64,000 nucleotides of DNA from Rhodococcus jostii RHA1. GTDB lineage: Bacteria > Actinomycetota > Actinomycetes > Mycobacteriales > Mycobacteriaceae. The stretch spans positions 744,001 to 808,000 of the forward strand of contig NC_008269.1 in assembly GCF_000014565.1 (NCBI RefSeq), written 5' to 3'. The position numbers and the translations under genes are program-made. The notes under the pieces were generated by a model. It made no database searches, was not told the origin of the DNA, and saw only the letters and a list, made by a program, of their open reading frames with translations. Shown in pieces: positions 8,834 to 17,851 of this stretch. Numbering within the stretch: position 1 is the stretch's first letter; every line of letters begins with the position of its first letter.

Positions 8834-9322
8834 ATGAGCCGTCCGTGGGAGCAGATTGCCCTGTTCGACCTGCACGAGCCCTCCGTCCCGGATCCTGGCA
8901 CCGACGATGCCGCCGAGATCGGCGCGGAGGACACCGCCGCGGCGGAACCACCGACACCTACCGCTGCCACGGATCCACCGACTGCACCAGAGATCGAGCC
9001 GACAACAACACCGAGCCGACCGGTGTGGGAGTCGCTGCCGGTGGGTGTCGAAGCGGATGAGCATGCGCTGATCCTGACCGCCGCGGGAACGTTTACGCCG
9101 TCGGGGCGGGAGTCGACCGGTCCGGTCGATTCGGTGGAGAAGGTCGACAAACTTGTTCGCTGGGCCGCTTTGACGCCGTTGGATGCTCCTCCGCAGGTGT
9201 GGATCGTGGGCCAGGGCGCGTGTGAGGCGTTGGGGTGGGGGCTACGTGAACAACGCCCGGCGTGGGTATATCCCCACACCGGGGACATAGTCGCTTCGAT
9301 AGGTGAACTCTGCCCACAATGA
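8834..9322 (+). CDS. Conserved-looking hypothetical protein following the RHH gene
   Basis: 162 aa from ATG 8834, just after the RHH stop, so the two probably form one transcript. The N-terminus MSRPWEQIALFDLHEP is followed by an acidic, Pro/Thr/Ala-rich linker (about residues 20-65). A folded C-terminal part contains EKVDKLVRWAALTPLDAPPQ and GWGLREQRPAWVYPHTGDIV. Function not known to me. Context suggests a plasmid or island maintenance role, which is weak inference. Confidence 0.55.
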   Translation: MSRPWEQIALFDLHEPSVPDPGTDDAAEIGAEDTAAAEPPTPTAATDPPTAPEIEPTTTPSRPVWESLPVGVEADEHALILTAAGTFTPSGRESTGPVDSVEKVDKLVRWAALTPLDAPPQVWIVGQGACEALGWGLREQRPAWVYPHTGDIVASIGELCPQ

Positions 9323-9374
9323 CTCGTGTCTGTAGCGGATCCACTCAGCGGGCAGCCGCGGTGCATGTTGTTCT

Positions 9375-10013
9375 TCAGTGAGTGATTGCGACCGTGATCG
9401 CGCGGTTGTCGATTGATGGGTCGACCGTGACCTCGGGTGTGCTGCTTCGGGTTCCGACGAAGGATTGCGTCACAGTGGCGCTGCTAGAGTAAACGAGGGC
9501 TTCGACCACTGCCGATGCGTCGCCGTCGGGCGTGAGGCGCATCGGCAGTCCGGGGCCGTCTCCGGCTTTATTGGAGTCCACGGAGGTCAGATCGATCTGC
9601 AGAATGCACGAACCCGAAATCGGCACGGCGCCATCCGTTCCTCGAAGGAACGGCGCCTGGACGAAGCGGACGGACCAGCCCATCGACCCGTCGCCCCCGA
9701 GGCTGAAGGTAACGGTCTCACCGTCCAAGGTCGGTTCGAGATCGACCGAATCCAGCCTGGGTCGAGCCGGACCGGGCATACGTTCGCCAGGTTGCGCTGG
9801 TACCAATCCGGTACGAACCGGCGGAGGATTACCGACGAGGAGTTGCCCGGAGAACGACTCGAACTGTTGACACTGCCCATCCCGGGCCGTCTCAACAGCG
9901 TCAGTGCTCGGGTGCTTCTCGTCCGGCACTCCGCATGCGGTCGACAAGGTCAGAACCGGAAGACAGAGGGCGAGGACTGCCACGCTTACGTTGTTTCGCC
10001 TGGCTGCAAGCAT
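9375..10013 (-). CDS. Lipoprotein with AMIN-like domain
   Basis: 212 aa starting MLAARRNNVSVAVLALCLPV. The signal peptide ends in the lipobox LSTAC, so lipidation and outer-face anchoring are expected. The mature part contains DGSMGWSVRFVQAPFLRGTD and VVEALVYSSSATVTQSFVGT, the pattern of the actinobacterial AMIN-like domain seen in small envelope lipoproteins. The start at 10013 was chosen because it gives a normal n-region; an ATG 30 bases upstream is also possible. It is a single gene with no partner. A cell-envelope binding role is inferred from the family. Confidence 0.7.
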   Translation of the reverse strand: MLAARRNNVSVAVLALCLPVLTLSTACGVPDEKHPSTDAVETARDGQCQQFESFSGQLLVGNPPPVRTGLVPAQPGERMPGPARPRLDSVDLEPTLDGETVTFSLGGDGSMGWSVRFVQAPFLRGTDGAVPISGSCILQIDLTSVDSNKAGDGPGLPMRLTPDGDASAVVEALVYSSSATVTQSFVGTRSSTPEVTVDPSIDNRAITVAITH

Positions 10014-10043
10014 GTTGCAATCCTTCGTGGTCAGCGTTCGCAA

Positions 10044-10446
10044 GGGATATCGCTCACCAGTTCTATCGTCAGAGAATTTCGTTCCGTTCCACCAGGACCC
10101 TTACCCCATGGGCGAGGCCGTTGCCGTTAGCCGAACCCTGCCCGGAGCGTTCCGATTGTCATCCCATGACCGGACCTCGCTGACCTACGAGTTCCCCTAG
10201 AGGTCGTCCGTTTGACCATTACCGCAACGGGGCGGTAAGTGGTGCATCGCCAATGCGGATCATGCCCGTCCAGAGCTCGGGTCCGTGTCCCTCGTGATTT
10301 GTGCGGGGTCACTGCTGTAGAAAACATTTACGCAGCGTCTCCTGAAACTAGCAGGCCAGCAATGCTTTTTACTCTGCAGAGTGGCGGTCGGGGGCGACGC
10401 CTCAGCCTACGAGTCGGTGAGGTGGCGACGGAAGAGGCGTGACGAG
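10044..10446. other. Intergenic, no gene seen
   Basis: Divergent spacer between the lipoprotein gene and a small plus-strand membrane gene. No recognisable coding signal. Confidence 0.4.
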
Positions 10447-10775
10447 ATGGCGGGAGGCGCCTTCGGACTGGTGGGCCGCGGTAACAGAACAGCTGGCGAT
10501 CGCGAAGATGATCTTGTGCGGACACCGATACTGATCGGATCGGCCCTCGGGCTCGGCACGGGCCTGGTGTGTACGAGTCTGTTCGCGTGGTGGCTGTCAT
10601 GCCCGGTGCATTTCTATGTCGGCAGCTACGAACCGCTCGGCGCCGAAGGCTCCCACTGGACCATGGAATCCGTGAACCCGATCCCGTTCTCGCGGCTGGC
10701 CTGACCACCAGCGCAGTCCTTGGCGCGGTCTCCGGTTTCGTCGCCGCGCGCCGAGGCTGGCAACTGACACGATAA
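10447..10775 (+). pseudogene. Small two-TM membrane protein, probable frameshift
   Basis: ATG 10447 leads to RTPILIGSALGLGTGLVCTS (membrane segment), then CPVHFYVGSYEPLGAEGSHW and PIPFSRLA, where a stop appears. A one-base shift at about 10700 continues as GLTTSAVLGAVSGFVAARRG with a natural end at 10775. The two halves look like one protein of about 109 aa with two helices. No family is known to me. Confidence 0.4.
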
Positions 10776-11204
10776 GGCTTGGACGGCGCCGTGCGGGCGT
10801 GGCCGTTCACCAGCAACCATGTCAGTTGTCCACCTCGTGTGTACGCGGGTGGGCGATGTCGTCGCCGCGTTCGACATCCCTCGCCCCAACGTCATCCGGT
10901 TGCCACGCTCCGGCACTCGAGCGCCACGTCTGCCGAGATGTTTTGCCGCGCATGAAGGCTCGGTCCCTGTTGCTCGGGTGTCGCCAAGAGACGGGAATCT
11001 GTCGGGCGACGGAGTTGTTGGGGGTCCACGCCGCGATCCGCGGCGCCGAACTGCCGGCTACGACGAGAACGTCGTCGCTCGGCTCGCGAGTAGCCGCGGC
11101 CCGGCGTCGGTTGGACGGGCGTTGATCGCGGTCTCTGGCGGTCGTCATCAATGAGGTTCTGCAATCCCACCTCACCTATGTCCGCACAGTCGCCACCGCA
11201 GATT
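10776..11204. other. Intergenic, no gene seen
   Basis: Overlapping frames on both strands have poor composition and no recognisable family. The region precedes the regulated promoter of glutamate dehydrogenase. Confidence 0.4.
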
Positions 11205-11222
11205 CTGATTGTTGACAATCAG
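11205..11222 (+). promoter_or_regulatory. GntR/FadR-type palindromic operator upstream of gdh
   Basis: CTGATTGTTGACAATCAG is a perfect 8-bp inverted repeat around TG. The core ATTGTTGACAAT recurs at 23771-23782 and, as its reverse complement, at 23568-23579. The TTGT-NN-ACAA form is typical of FCD-type GntR regulators. One such regulator is encoded at 25357-26046. Confidence 0.6.
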
Positions 11223-11236
11223 ACGTCGATCTTGCA

Positions 11237-11251
11237 CTGTGTATAACAGTC
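11237..11251 (+). promoter_or_regulatory. Shared operator motif (GTATAACnGT), gdh copy
   Basis: CTGTGTATAACAGTC holds the core GTATAACAGT found also at 22483-22497 and 32434-32448, and with one change at 28131-28145 and 60483-60497. It lies 73 bases before the gdh start and next to the FadR-type palindrome. Confidence 0.55.
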
Positions 11252-11323
11252 ATACACCCAAGGTGTGATGAAGCGCACGGATCATTGCGCGGTTCTCCGC
11301 CCCAAGCTTGAAAGGCGACGGCC

Positions 11324-12595
11324 TTGACCACGACAACTGACGTCATATCCATCGACGCGGGTCCACTCGACGACGCTTTGGCGCAGTTGACGGGCGCAGT
11401 CGAGAAACTCGGCTACGGCCCCGGAATGCACCAACTTCTCGCCAAACCTCGGCGCGAGATGTCGGTGAGCATCCCGCTGCGCCGGGATAACGGTGACGTC
11501 GAGGTGCTGTCCGGATACCGGGTTCAGCACAATTTCTCCCGCGGACCGGCGAAGGGTGGGTTGCGCTTCAGCCCCCACGTGTCCCTCGACGAGGTCCGCG
11601 CGCTGGCGATGTGGATGACGTGGAAGTGCGCGTTGCTCGACGTCCCGTACGGCGGTGCCAAGGGCGGGATCACGATCGACCCGACGCAGTACTCGATGGG
11701 GGAACTCAGCCGGGTGACCCGCCGCTATACCAGCGAGATTCTGCCGATCATCGGTCCGGAGAAGGACATCCCGGCGCCGGACATCGGGACTGATGAACAG
11801 ACGATGGCGTGGATGATGGACACCTTCTCGGCGAACGTGGGCTACACCGTTCCGTCCGTGGTCACCGGCAAACCTGTCAGTTTGGGTGGTTCGCTGGGTC
11901 GTTCGTCGGCCACCTCGAAGGGCGTCGTCCACGTCGCACTCGCCGCGCTCGAATATCGTGGGCTGACGCCGTCGTTCGCGACCGCTGCTGTGCAGGGCTT
12001 CGGCAAGGTCGGGGCCGGCAGCGCCCAATTCCTTGCCGAGGCCGGCGTCAAGGTCGTCGCAGTCGGCGACCAGTACGGATCGATCCACAACGGCAACGGC
12101 CTCGACATTCCCGCGCTGCAGGCCCATGTGGCCGCAACGGGAACCGTGCGGGGCTTCGCCGACTCCGAGCCGATCGATGCGGCGGCGCTGCTCGAACTCG
12201 AGGTCGATCTCCTGGTGCCCGCGGCCGTCGAGGGTGTCATCAACTCCGACAACGCGTCAAACATCCGGGCGTCGATCGTGGTGGAAGGCGCGAATGGGCC
12301 GACCACCGCTGCGGCGGACAAAATCTTGGCCGCAAGGAATGTCCTCGTTGTCCCCGACATCCTCGCCAACGCCGGCGGTGTCATCGTTTCCTACTTCGAG
12401 TGGGTGCAGGGGAATCAGGCCTACTGGTGGACCGCCAACGAGGTCGACGAACGCCTCGAGACCCGCATGATCCAGGGGTGGCGGTGCGTCCTGGAGACCT
12501 CCATTCGCCGGGGACTGTCCTTGCGTGAGGCTGCGACGGTGACCGCTGTCGAGCGGGTGGCCGACGCCCACCTCACCCGGGGCCTCTACCCCTAA
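11324..12595 (+). CDS. gdhA: Glu/Leu/Phe/Val-family dehydrogenase, probably glutamate dehydrogenase
   Basis: 423 aa from a TTG start. Residues 63-120 are diagnostic: GYRVQHNFSRGPAKGGLRF and PYGGAKGGI with catalytic Lys113. A Rossmann domain follows with VQGFGKVGAGSAQ, then a C-terminal dimer region ending YFEWVQGNQAYWW. Length and motifs fit hexameric GDH of the short class. Reaction: reversible oxidative deamination of glutamate to 2-oxoglutarate. It is followed 54 bases later by an aminotransferase gene, so the pair would recycle the glutamate formed when amines are transaminated. Two operator-like sites precede it, suggesting substrate induction. Leucine or other amino acid dehydrogenase activity cannot be excluded. 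Confidence 0.88.
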   Translation: MTTTTDVISIDAGPLDDALAQLTGAVEKLGYGPGMHQLLAKPRREMSVSIPLRRDNGDVEVLSGYRVQHNFSRGPAKGGLRFSPHVSLDEVRALAMWMTWKCALLDVPYGGAKGGITIDPTQYSMGELSRVTRRYTSEILPIIGPEKDIPAPDIGTDEQTMAWMMDTFSANVGYTVPSVVTGKPVSLGGSLGRSSATSKGVVHVALAALEYRGLTPSFATAAVQGFGKVGAGSAQFLAEAGVKVVAVGDQYGSIHNGNGLDIPALQAHVAATGTVRGFADSEPIDAAALLELEVDLLVPAAVEGVINSDNASNIRASIVVEGANGPTTAAADKILAARNVLVVPDILANAGGVIVSYFEWVQGNQAYWWTANEVDERLETRMIQGWRCVLETSIRRGLSLREAATVTAVERVADAHLTRGLYP

Positions 12596-12649
12596 GCGCC
12601 CGCGCCGACGTACCCGAGCAATCCGAACCACAGAACCGAAGGAGTACCC

Positions 12650-13924
12650 ATGGCGAACCTCAGCCCCGCACTCAAGCAGGCCACCCCGGTGGTCGTCGAC
12701 CACGCTCTCGGCAGCTGGATTTACGGCACCGACGGCGTCGACTACCTCGACTTCACCACCGGCATCGGTGTGACCAGCACCGGGCACTGCCACCCCAAGG
12801 TGGTCGAAGCCGCCCGGGAGCAGGTCGGCAAGATCATCCACGCCCAGTACACCACCGTCATGCACAAGCCCCTGCTCGCGCTGACCGACAAGCTCGGTGA
12901 GGTGTTGCCCACCGGACTCGACTCCGTCTTCTACGCCAACTCCGGGTCCGAGGCCGTCGAGGCCGCGATCCGCCTGGCGCGCATGGCCACCGGACGACCG
13001 AACATCGTGGTCTTCCAGGGCGGCTTCCACGGCCGCACCGTCGCCGCGGCCTCGCTGACCACCGCGGGAACGAAGTTCTCGGCAGGGTTCTCCCCGTTGA
13101 TGTCCGGCGTGCACATGGCGCCCTTCCCCTACGCCTACCGGTACGGCCTCGATGAGGAAGCCGCCGTCGAGTTCGCGCTGCGTGAGCTCGACTATCTGTT
13201 CAAGACCCGGACCGCACCCAACGACACCGCGGCGTTCCTGATCGAGCCCGCGCTCGGTGACGGCGGGTACCTGCCGACGCCGCCGGCATTCATGGAAGGC
13301 CTGCGTGAGCGCGCCGACCAGTTCGGCATCAAGCTGATCTTCGACGAGGTCCAGGCGGGTGTCGGGCGCACCGGTAAGTTCTGGGGTCACCAGCACTCGA
13401 CCGCGACCCCGGACATCCTCATCACGGCCAAGGGCATCGCCTCCGGCTTCCCGATCTCGGCGATCGCAGCGTCGACGGAGACGATGTCCAAGGCCTGGCC
13501 GGGATCGCAGGGAGGCACATACGGCGGCAACGCCGTTGCCGCCGCGGCCGGTGTCGCGACGTTGCAGGTCGTCGAGGAGGAAGGTCTTGTCGAGAACGCG
13601 CATGTCCGGGGCGAACAGCTCCAGGCTGGACTGAAGTCCGTGCAGGAACGGTTCCCGATCATCGGGGACGTCCGCGGACTCGGCCTGATGCAGGGCATCG
13701 AGTTCACCACGGCGGACGGTACCCCAGACGCTGATACCGCGGCAGCCGTGCAGCAGGAGACGACCCGGCAGCAGTTGCTCACGCTGACCTGCGGGCCTGC
13801 CGGTAACGTCGTCCGGCTGATCCCCGCCCTGGTGGTGACCGAGGACGAGATCACGCTCGGTGTCGAGCGTTTCGAGGCCGCTGTGGCGGCCGTGGTCGGT
13901 GCCGTGGCGGTCGGCGCCTCCTGA
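12650..13924 (+). CDS. gabT: Class III PLP aminotransferase (4-aminobutyrate-type)
   Basis: 424 aa. Hallmarks: NSGSEAVEAAIRLAR (98-112), GGFHGRT (124-130), FDEVQAGVGRTG with Asp231-Glu232, and the PLP Schiff-base Lys261 in ITAKGIASGFP. Length fits GABA/omega-amino acid:2-oxoglutarate aminotransferases. RBS GAAGGAG sits before ATG 12650. Together with the upstream glutamate dehydrogenase and the SSADH-like gene at 17852, a route from a terminal amine to a semialdehyde and then an acid is suggested. The exact substrate (GABA, 5-aminovalerate, polyamine-derived) is not determined by sequence. Confidence 0.85.
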   Translation: MANLSPALKQATPVVVDHALGSWIYGTDGVDYLDFTTGIGVTSTGHCHPKVVEAAREQVGKIIHAQYTTVMHKPLLALTDKLGEVLPTGLDSVFYANSGSEAVEAAIRLARMATGRPNIVVFQGGFHGRTVAAASLTTAGTKFSAGFSPLMSGVHMAPFPYAYRYGLDEEAAVEFALRELDYLFKTRTAPNDTAAFLIEPALGDGGYLPTPPAFMEGLRERADQFGIKLIFDEVQAGVGRTGKFWGHQHSTATPDILITAKGIASGFPISAIAASTETMSKAWPGSQGGTYGGNAVAAAAGVATLQVVEEEGLVENAHVRGEQLQAGLKSVQERFPIIGDVRGLGLMQGIEFTTADGTPDADTAAAVQQETTRQQLLTLTCGPAGNVVRLIPALVVTEDEITLGVERFEAAVAAVVGAVAVGAS

Positions 13925-13967
13925 TCCGGCAGAGGTTTCGGTCCGAAGCTGCGCGGACTGATGCAAG

Positions 13968-14000
13968 GCCCCGTCGAGGCTGTTCGCCACTCGGCGGGGC
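13968..14000 (+). terminator. Terminator between convergent aminotransferase and LysR genes
   Basis: GCCCCGTCGAG (13968-13978) pairs with CTCGGCGGGGC (13990-14000), an 11-base stem with one G-T pair, followed by GTTTGCG. It lies between convergent genes and may serve both. Confidence 0.6.
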
Positions 14001-14038
14001 GTTTGCGTGCCTGCCCGTCGTGTGGCACCAGCGGAACA

Positions 14039-14956
14039 TCAGGTCGGGCCGCCGGATCCGGAGATCGCCGCGAAAACCTCGCTCAAGGCGTCGATTCCCG
14101 CTCGGACCGTCGGCCGGTCGTTGTCCTTGCGCCGCACCGCGAAGATCTCGCGTCGCAGAACGGGGTGTACCGCGACTATCGCTACGTCGTCAGGTACCCA
14201 GATCCTGGCCAGCCGCGGGATCAGGGCGGCGGCGAGCCCGTGGGCGACGAACTCGAGCTGGGCGGCGAACTCCGGTACCTCGTACCGGATCTCCGGCTCG
14301 ACACCGCGCATCCGCAGGGTCTGCACCAGCCACGTATGGAAGGACTCACCCTTGCGCCAGGTCGTCCACGGCATGTCCGCGACCTCGTCGAGCTCGATCT
14401 GCTCTGCTGCGGCCAGGCGGTGGTCCGCCGGCAGTGCGACGTCGGCGACGTCCTGATGGATGGGGGTGCAGATGACGTCCTCCGGCAGGTGCAGCGGCAT
14501 CGTCACCCAGCTGTCGACCACCGCGAGATCGAGCTCGCGACCCACCACGGCCGGCAGCAGGTCGTCGGTGTCGCCGGCGACGAAACTGACCTCCAGGCCG
14601 GGATGAAGTTGCCTCATCCGGGCGATCGCCCGCGGCACCACGACCCGGCTGGCCGAGGAGAACGATCCGATGCGGAGCTCGCCGGCCACATCACTGTCCA
14701 GTGAGGCCACCTCGGATTCCGCTTGTGCCAGAAGGGAAATGATGTCCTGGCCACGCTGGGCGAGCAACCGCCCGGCCTGCGTGAGCTGCACCCCGCGACC
14801 GACCTGCACCAGCAGCGCGACGCCGACTTCCTTCTCGAGCTTGGCTAGCTGCTGCGACACTCCCGACGGGGTGACATACAGGCTGCGCGCCGCAGCCGCG
14901 ACGGAACCCTGCTCGGCGACAGCGCACAGTGCGCGGATCCGTTCGACACTCAACAC
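14039..14956 (-). CDS. LysR-family transcriptional regulator
   Basis: 305 aa. N-terminal winged HTH: IRALCAVAEQGSVAAAARSL, then VTPSGVSQQLAKLEKEVG. Effector-binding domain from about residue 90 (GELRIGSFSSASRVVVPRAI). Divergent from the EamA exporter at 15007, separated by 50 bases. The classical LysR arrangement makes that transporter its likely target, and the aminotransferase operon possible. Effector unknown. Confidence 0.9.
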   Translation of the reverse strand: MLSVERIRALCAVAEQGSVAAAARSLYVTPSGVSQQLAKLEKEVGVALLVQVGRGVQLTQAGRLLAQRGQDIISLLAQAESEVASLDSDVAGELRIGSFSSASRVVVPRAIARMRQLHPGLEVSFVAGDTDDLLPAVVGRELDLAVVDSWVTMPLHLPEDVICTPIHQDVADVALPADHRLAAAEQIELDEVADMPWTTWRKGESFHTWLVQTLRMRGVEPEIRYEVPEFAAQLEFVAHGLAAALIPRLARIWVPDDVAIVAVHPVLRREIFAVRRKDNDRPTVRAGIDALSEVFAAISGSGGPT

Positions 14957-15006
14957 GGAAGCAATACTACCCGATTACCTGCATGACAATTAACTTGTGC
15001 TGATGA

Positions 15007-15984
15007 ATGGGTGACCGGAGAATTGCAGAAGTGACAACCCAACTCCTTTCTCCCGCAACTGTTCCTACTTCTCGTCGCGCGTCACTGACCGCCGATCCCC
15101 GCGTCCTCGTGGTGACCGGTGCGGCGGCCATTGCGCTGACCGGTGTGTTCGTCAAGCTGTCCGCTGTCTCGCCGGCTACTGCGACCTTCTATCGGTGTGC
15201 GTTGGCGCTGCCGATCCTCGGCGTGATGGCGGCGCGGGAGTGGCGGCGGCACGGTGGGATCCCCGCCCGGGCGATGTGGATTCAGATCGTCGGCGGCGTG
15301 CTGCTGGGGATCGACTTCGCGTTGTGGTCGCAGTCGATCACCCTGATCGGGGCCGGTATCTCGACGGTGGTGGTCAATATTCAGGTGGTGATCGTGCCAG
15401 CCCTGGCGTGGGTCGTCTTCCGGGCGCGCGTGCCGGTGCGGTTTGTGATCGCGGTACCGTTTCTCTTCGCGGGAATCGCCTTGGTCAGCGGGATTTTCGG
15501 AGGCGGCGAGGGCGGCGGTGACGCGGTCGCCGGGACGGTGTTGGCGCTGACCTCGGGCGTCGCGTACGCCGTGTACATCTTCTTGACCGGTCGAGCGGGC
15601 GGGGCCGGACGGCCGGCGACGCAGGTGCTGGTGACCACTGTCTCGGCCGGTATATCGGGCAGTGTGGTCGGGTCCATCTGGGGCGGGGTGGATCTCACTC
15701 CCGGCTGGGACGCGATGGGGTGGCTGGTGGCGCTGGCATTGAGCGGTCAGGTGATCGGGTGGATGCTGATCGGCTTCGGTCTGCCGAAGTTGCCCGCGGA
15801 GGTGGGGGCGACGTTGCTGCTGATTCAGCCGGTGCTCGCGGTGATGGCCGGCATGATGTTCCTGCAGGAACGCCCCACCTTGATCCAGGGCCTCGGATGT
15901 GCCGTCGTAGTGACCGCGGTATGGATGGTGTCCGTCCCCCCGCGGGCTCGCGTGGTGACCACGGTTCCGGTGGCATCCGGGTAA
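15007..15984 (+). CDS. EamA/DMT-family transporter
   Basis: 325 aa with about ten hydrophobic segments in two EamA repeats, for example VVTGAAAIALTGVFVKLSAV and IQIVGGVLLGIDFALWSQSI. The C-terminal repeat has GATLLLIQPVLAVMAGMMFL. These proteins usually export amino acids or metabolites across the inner membrane. It is divergent from a LysR gene, which probably controls it. The start could also be GTG 15030. A terminator hairpin follows the stop. Confidence 0.85.
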   Translation: MGDRRIAEVTTQLLSPATVPTSRRASLTADPRVLVVTGAAAIALTGVFVKLSAVSPATATFYRCALALPILGVMAAREWRRHGGIPARAMWIQIVGGVLLGIDFALWSQSITLIGAGISTVVVNIQVVIVPALAWVVFRARVPVRFVIAVPFLFAGIALVSGIFGGGEGGGDAVAGTVLALTSGVAYAVYIFLTGRAGGAGRPATQVLVTTVSAGISGSVVGSIWGGVDLTPGWDAMGWLVALALSGQVIGWMLIGFGLPKLPAEVGATLLLIQPVLAVMAGMMFLQERPTLIQGLGCAVVVTAVWMVSVPPRARVVTTVPVASG

Positions 15985-15991
15985 TGCGGCG

Positions 15992-16034
15992 AAGGCCGTT
16001 GTCCCCGAGTATCTTTGTCGAGGGCAACGGCCTT
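15992..16034 (+). terminator. Bidirectional terminator
   Basis: AAGGCCGTTG (15992-16001) and CAACGGCCTT (16025-16034) form a 10-bp stem, extended inside by GTCCC/GGGC pairing. It lies between convergent EamA and lyase genes. The complementary strand runs AAGGCCGTTG as well, so it works both ways. Confidence 0.7.
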
Positions 16035-16045
16035 TGTTGCCGTGG

Positions 16046-16894
16046 TTAGATGCCGAAGGTGCGTGCCAGGTATCGGGTGCGCAGGGCGCGCTCGAGTTTC
16101 GGACGGTCGCTGCCGTCCTCGATGTGCGCGCCGTCCTCACCCAGTCGGGAGATCACCTCCTCCGCCAGGGTGATGTCGGTGGGCGAGGGGGCCAAGGCGG
16201 TGTTGATGATGTCGGTGTGGGCGGCTCGGAGGCAGAGTTTCCCGGTCATCCCGGCAGTCGCTCCCACCGCGATACCCGAGCGGAGATCCCCGTCGGGGCC
16301 TGGGTGTGTCGGACCGTCGATCGGAGCGTCGACCCTCGCGGCGCGGCTGACGACAACCATGCGCGAGCGGGCATAGGCCAGGGCGACGGGATCGTCACCG
16401 GCACCGGTGTCTCGACGGAAGTCCCCGGACCCGAACGCCAACCGCAGTGTCGCCGGCGAGTGCGCGATCCCCCGAGCGTCCTCGAGTCCTGCCGCGCTCT
16501 CGATCATCGCGACGATCGGAATCCGTTCACCGAGTCTGGCTGTGGTCGCCGCAACCTGCTCCGCGCTCTCGGTTTTGGCCAGCATCACTCCCGCCAGCGT
16601 GTCCAGGCCGGTCAGTGCCTCGAGGTCGCGCTCCCAGTGGGGAGTGGTGGTGTCGTTGATGCGCACCCAGTCGCGGTGACCGTCCTGCAGTCGGGCTCGT
16701 GCGATCGCGCGCGCGGTGTCCTTGTCCGATTCACGCACACCGTCCTCGAGGTCGAGGACGACGATGTCGGCGGTGCTGGTGTCGGCCGCGGCAACTGCCG
16801 CTGAGGTGGCGGCGGGCACCAGCAGCCAGGACCTGGCTACGGATGGATTCGATGGATGCGTCGGCCGAGTGGGGGCAGCGGGGGATGATGTCAT
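16046..16894 (-). CDS. HpcH/HpaI-family CoA-ester lyase (CitE-like)
   Basis: 282 aa from ATG 16894 with RBS GAAGGGA; longer upstream starts are possible but have poor composition. Motifs: DIVVLDLEDGVRESDKD, a metal/CoA-binding glutamate in IVAMIESAAGLEDA, and LAFGSGDFRRDTG. This matches the stand-alone CitE family (citramalyl-, malyl- or 3-hydroxyacyl-CoA lyases), which cleave C-C bonds of hydroxyacyl-CoAs. The citrate-lyase complex partners CitD/CitF are absent. It lies just downstream of the GntR gene on the same strand. The substrate is unknown. Confidence 0.8.
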   Translation of the reverse strand: MTSSPAAPTRPTHPSNPSVARSWLLVPAATSAAVAAADTSTADIVVLDLEDGVRESDKDTARAIARARLQDGHRDWVRINDTTTPHWERDLEALTGLDTLAGVMLAKTESAEQVAATTARLGERIPIVAMIESAAGLEDARGIAHSPATLRLAFGSGDFRRDTGAGDDPVALAYARSRMVVVSRAARVDAPIDGPTHPGPDGDLRSGIAVGATAGMTGKLCLRAAHTDIINTALAPSPTDITLAEEVISRLGEDGAHIEDGSDRPKLERALRTRYLARTFGI

Positions 16895-17099
16895 GTTCGG
16901 TCCCTTCGAGCGGGGATGGGCCGGCGTGCAGGCACGGCCAGTCAGGTACGACGGTGACTGCGCCGGGCGGCGACGAGGAGATGCGCGATGCGGGGTCGCT
17001 ATCGGCGGACGGTGAGACACGCAGGTCTCCGGGTCGGTGAAAGTCCGGCGGAACGCAATCTGCCGTGTCTGCGTTTGCACACCCCGAAGCGGCGTGGAA

Positions 17100-17738
17100 T
17101 TAGGTGGTCTCGTAGTTCTCCACCGCGCGCGCGAGATGCCTGCGCATCTCACTCTGCGCGCGGTCGAGATCGGCGGATTGAATCTCGTCGAGCAGCTTTC
17201 GGTGCTCGCGCGCGAGATCCTGCGGGTTCGGGTAAGACTGCTGAATCTGCGCCAGGCACAACTGCATCTCGTCCTGCAGCGTCGAGTAGATCCGGCTGAG
17301 GCGCTGGCTACCTACCGCATCGACGATGGCGACGTGGAAGGCTGTGTGCACTTCGACCCGATCCGCCCAACTGGCGTTGTTCGGCATCTGCTCCATCTTC
17401 TCGAGATACCGTTCGGCCTCGTCGAGAGCGATGCCGTTCTCGACGATGACCCGAACGCCCTCGAGTTCGAGCGGAACTCGCACGAAATACAGATCGCGCA
17501 CGTCTTCGTGGTCGAGGACCGGGACCACGAGCGACCGCCCCTGGGACTGCTGAGCCAGGTGGCGGCTGGTCAGCACCTGCAATGCCGAACGCACCGTCGG
17601 GCGCGCCACGTCGAACATGGCCGCCAGACCGGTTTCGGTCAATGGTGTGCCGGGCTTGAGGGCCCCGCCGAGGATCTGGGCACGGATCTCCGCCACCAGC
17701 GCATCGCGGGTGTTCGTGGTTTGCAGCGCGGGGCTCAT
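17100..17738 (-). CDS. GntR-family regulator, FCD subfamily
   Basis: 212 aa. Winged HTH at residues about 10-75 (ILGGALKPGTPLTETGLAAM, VARPTVRSALQVL). FCD domain follows with DRVEVHTAFHVAIVDAVG and a metal-ligand-type HRKLLDEIQSAD. An operator-like sequence lies about 30 bases upstream (17766-17784), fitting autoregulation. It sits between the lyase and the SSADH/2-hydroxyacid dehydrogenase operon, and is a good candidate for the protein that binds the GTATAACnGT sites found across the window. That link is inference. Confidence 0.85.
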   Translation of the reverse strand: MSPALQTTNTRDALVAEIRAQILGGALKPGTPLTETGLAAMFDVARPTVRSALQVLTSRHLAQQSQGRSLVVPVLDHEDVRDLYFVRVPLELEGVRVIVENGIALDEAERYLEKMEQMPNNASWADRVEVHTAFHVAIVDAVGSQRLSRIYSTLQDEMQLCLAQIQQSYPNPQDLAREHRKLLDEIQSADLDRAQSEMRRHLARAVENYETT

Positions 17739-17765
17739 ACCGTCCTCCTCGGGTTACAGGATAGC

Positions 17766-17784
17766 TGATATACCGTAACTCAGT
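17766..17784 (-). promoter_or_regulatory. Operator-like site upstream of the gntR gene
   Basis: TGATATACCGTAACTCA lies in the short leader of the regulator gene. Read on the minus strand it contains TTACGGTATA, a variant of the ACnGTTATAC core seen at other promoters here. The similarity is partial. Confidence 0.35.
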
Positions 17785-17789
17785 CAGTT

Positions 17790-17840
17790 GTTTTCGGTGC
17801 GGGGCAGGCACCTGGGGCTGCCCCGCCGCGCACCGAAAAC
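17790..17840 (-). terminator. Strong terminator after the SSADH operon
   Basis: GTTTTCGGTGC with GGGGCAG on one arm pairs with CTGCCCC and GCACCGAAAAC on the other (17790-17807 and 17818-17840), with a small internal bulge. It sits 12 bases past the dehydrogenase stop and ends in a U-rich run on the minus strand. Confidence 0.75.
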
Positions 17841-17851
17841 GAGCGGTGTCC

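Noticed and set aside
12257..13990. 577-codon minus-strand open frame
   Set aside because: Antisense to the aminotransferase, whose sense frame carries all class III motifs. No family match.
17766..17784. Treating the site before gntR as a full member of the GTATAACnGT family
   Set aside because: Only part of the core matches and spacing of the second half differs by a base, so it is listed as a low-confidence site only.
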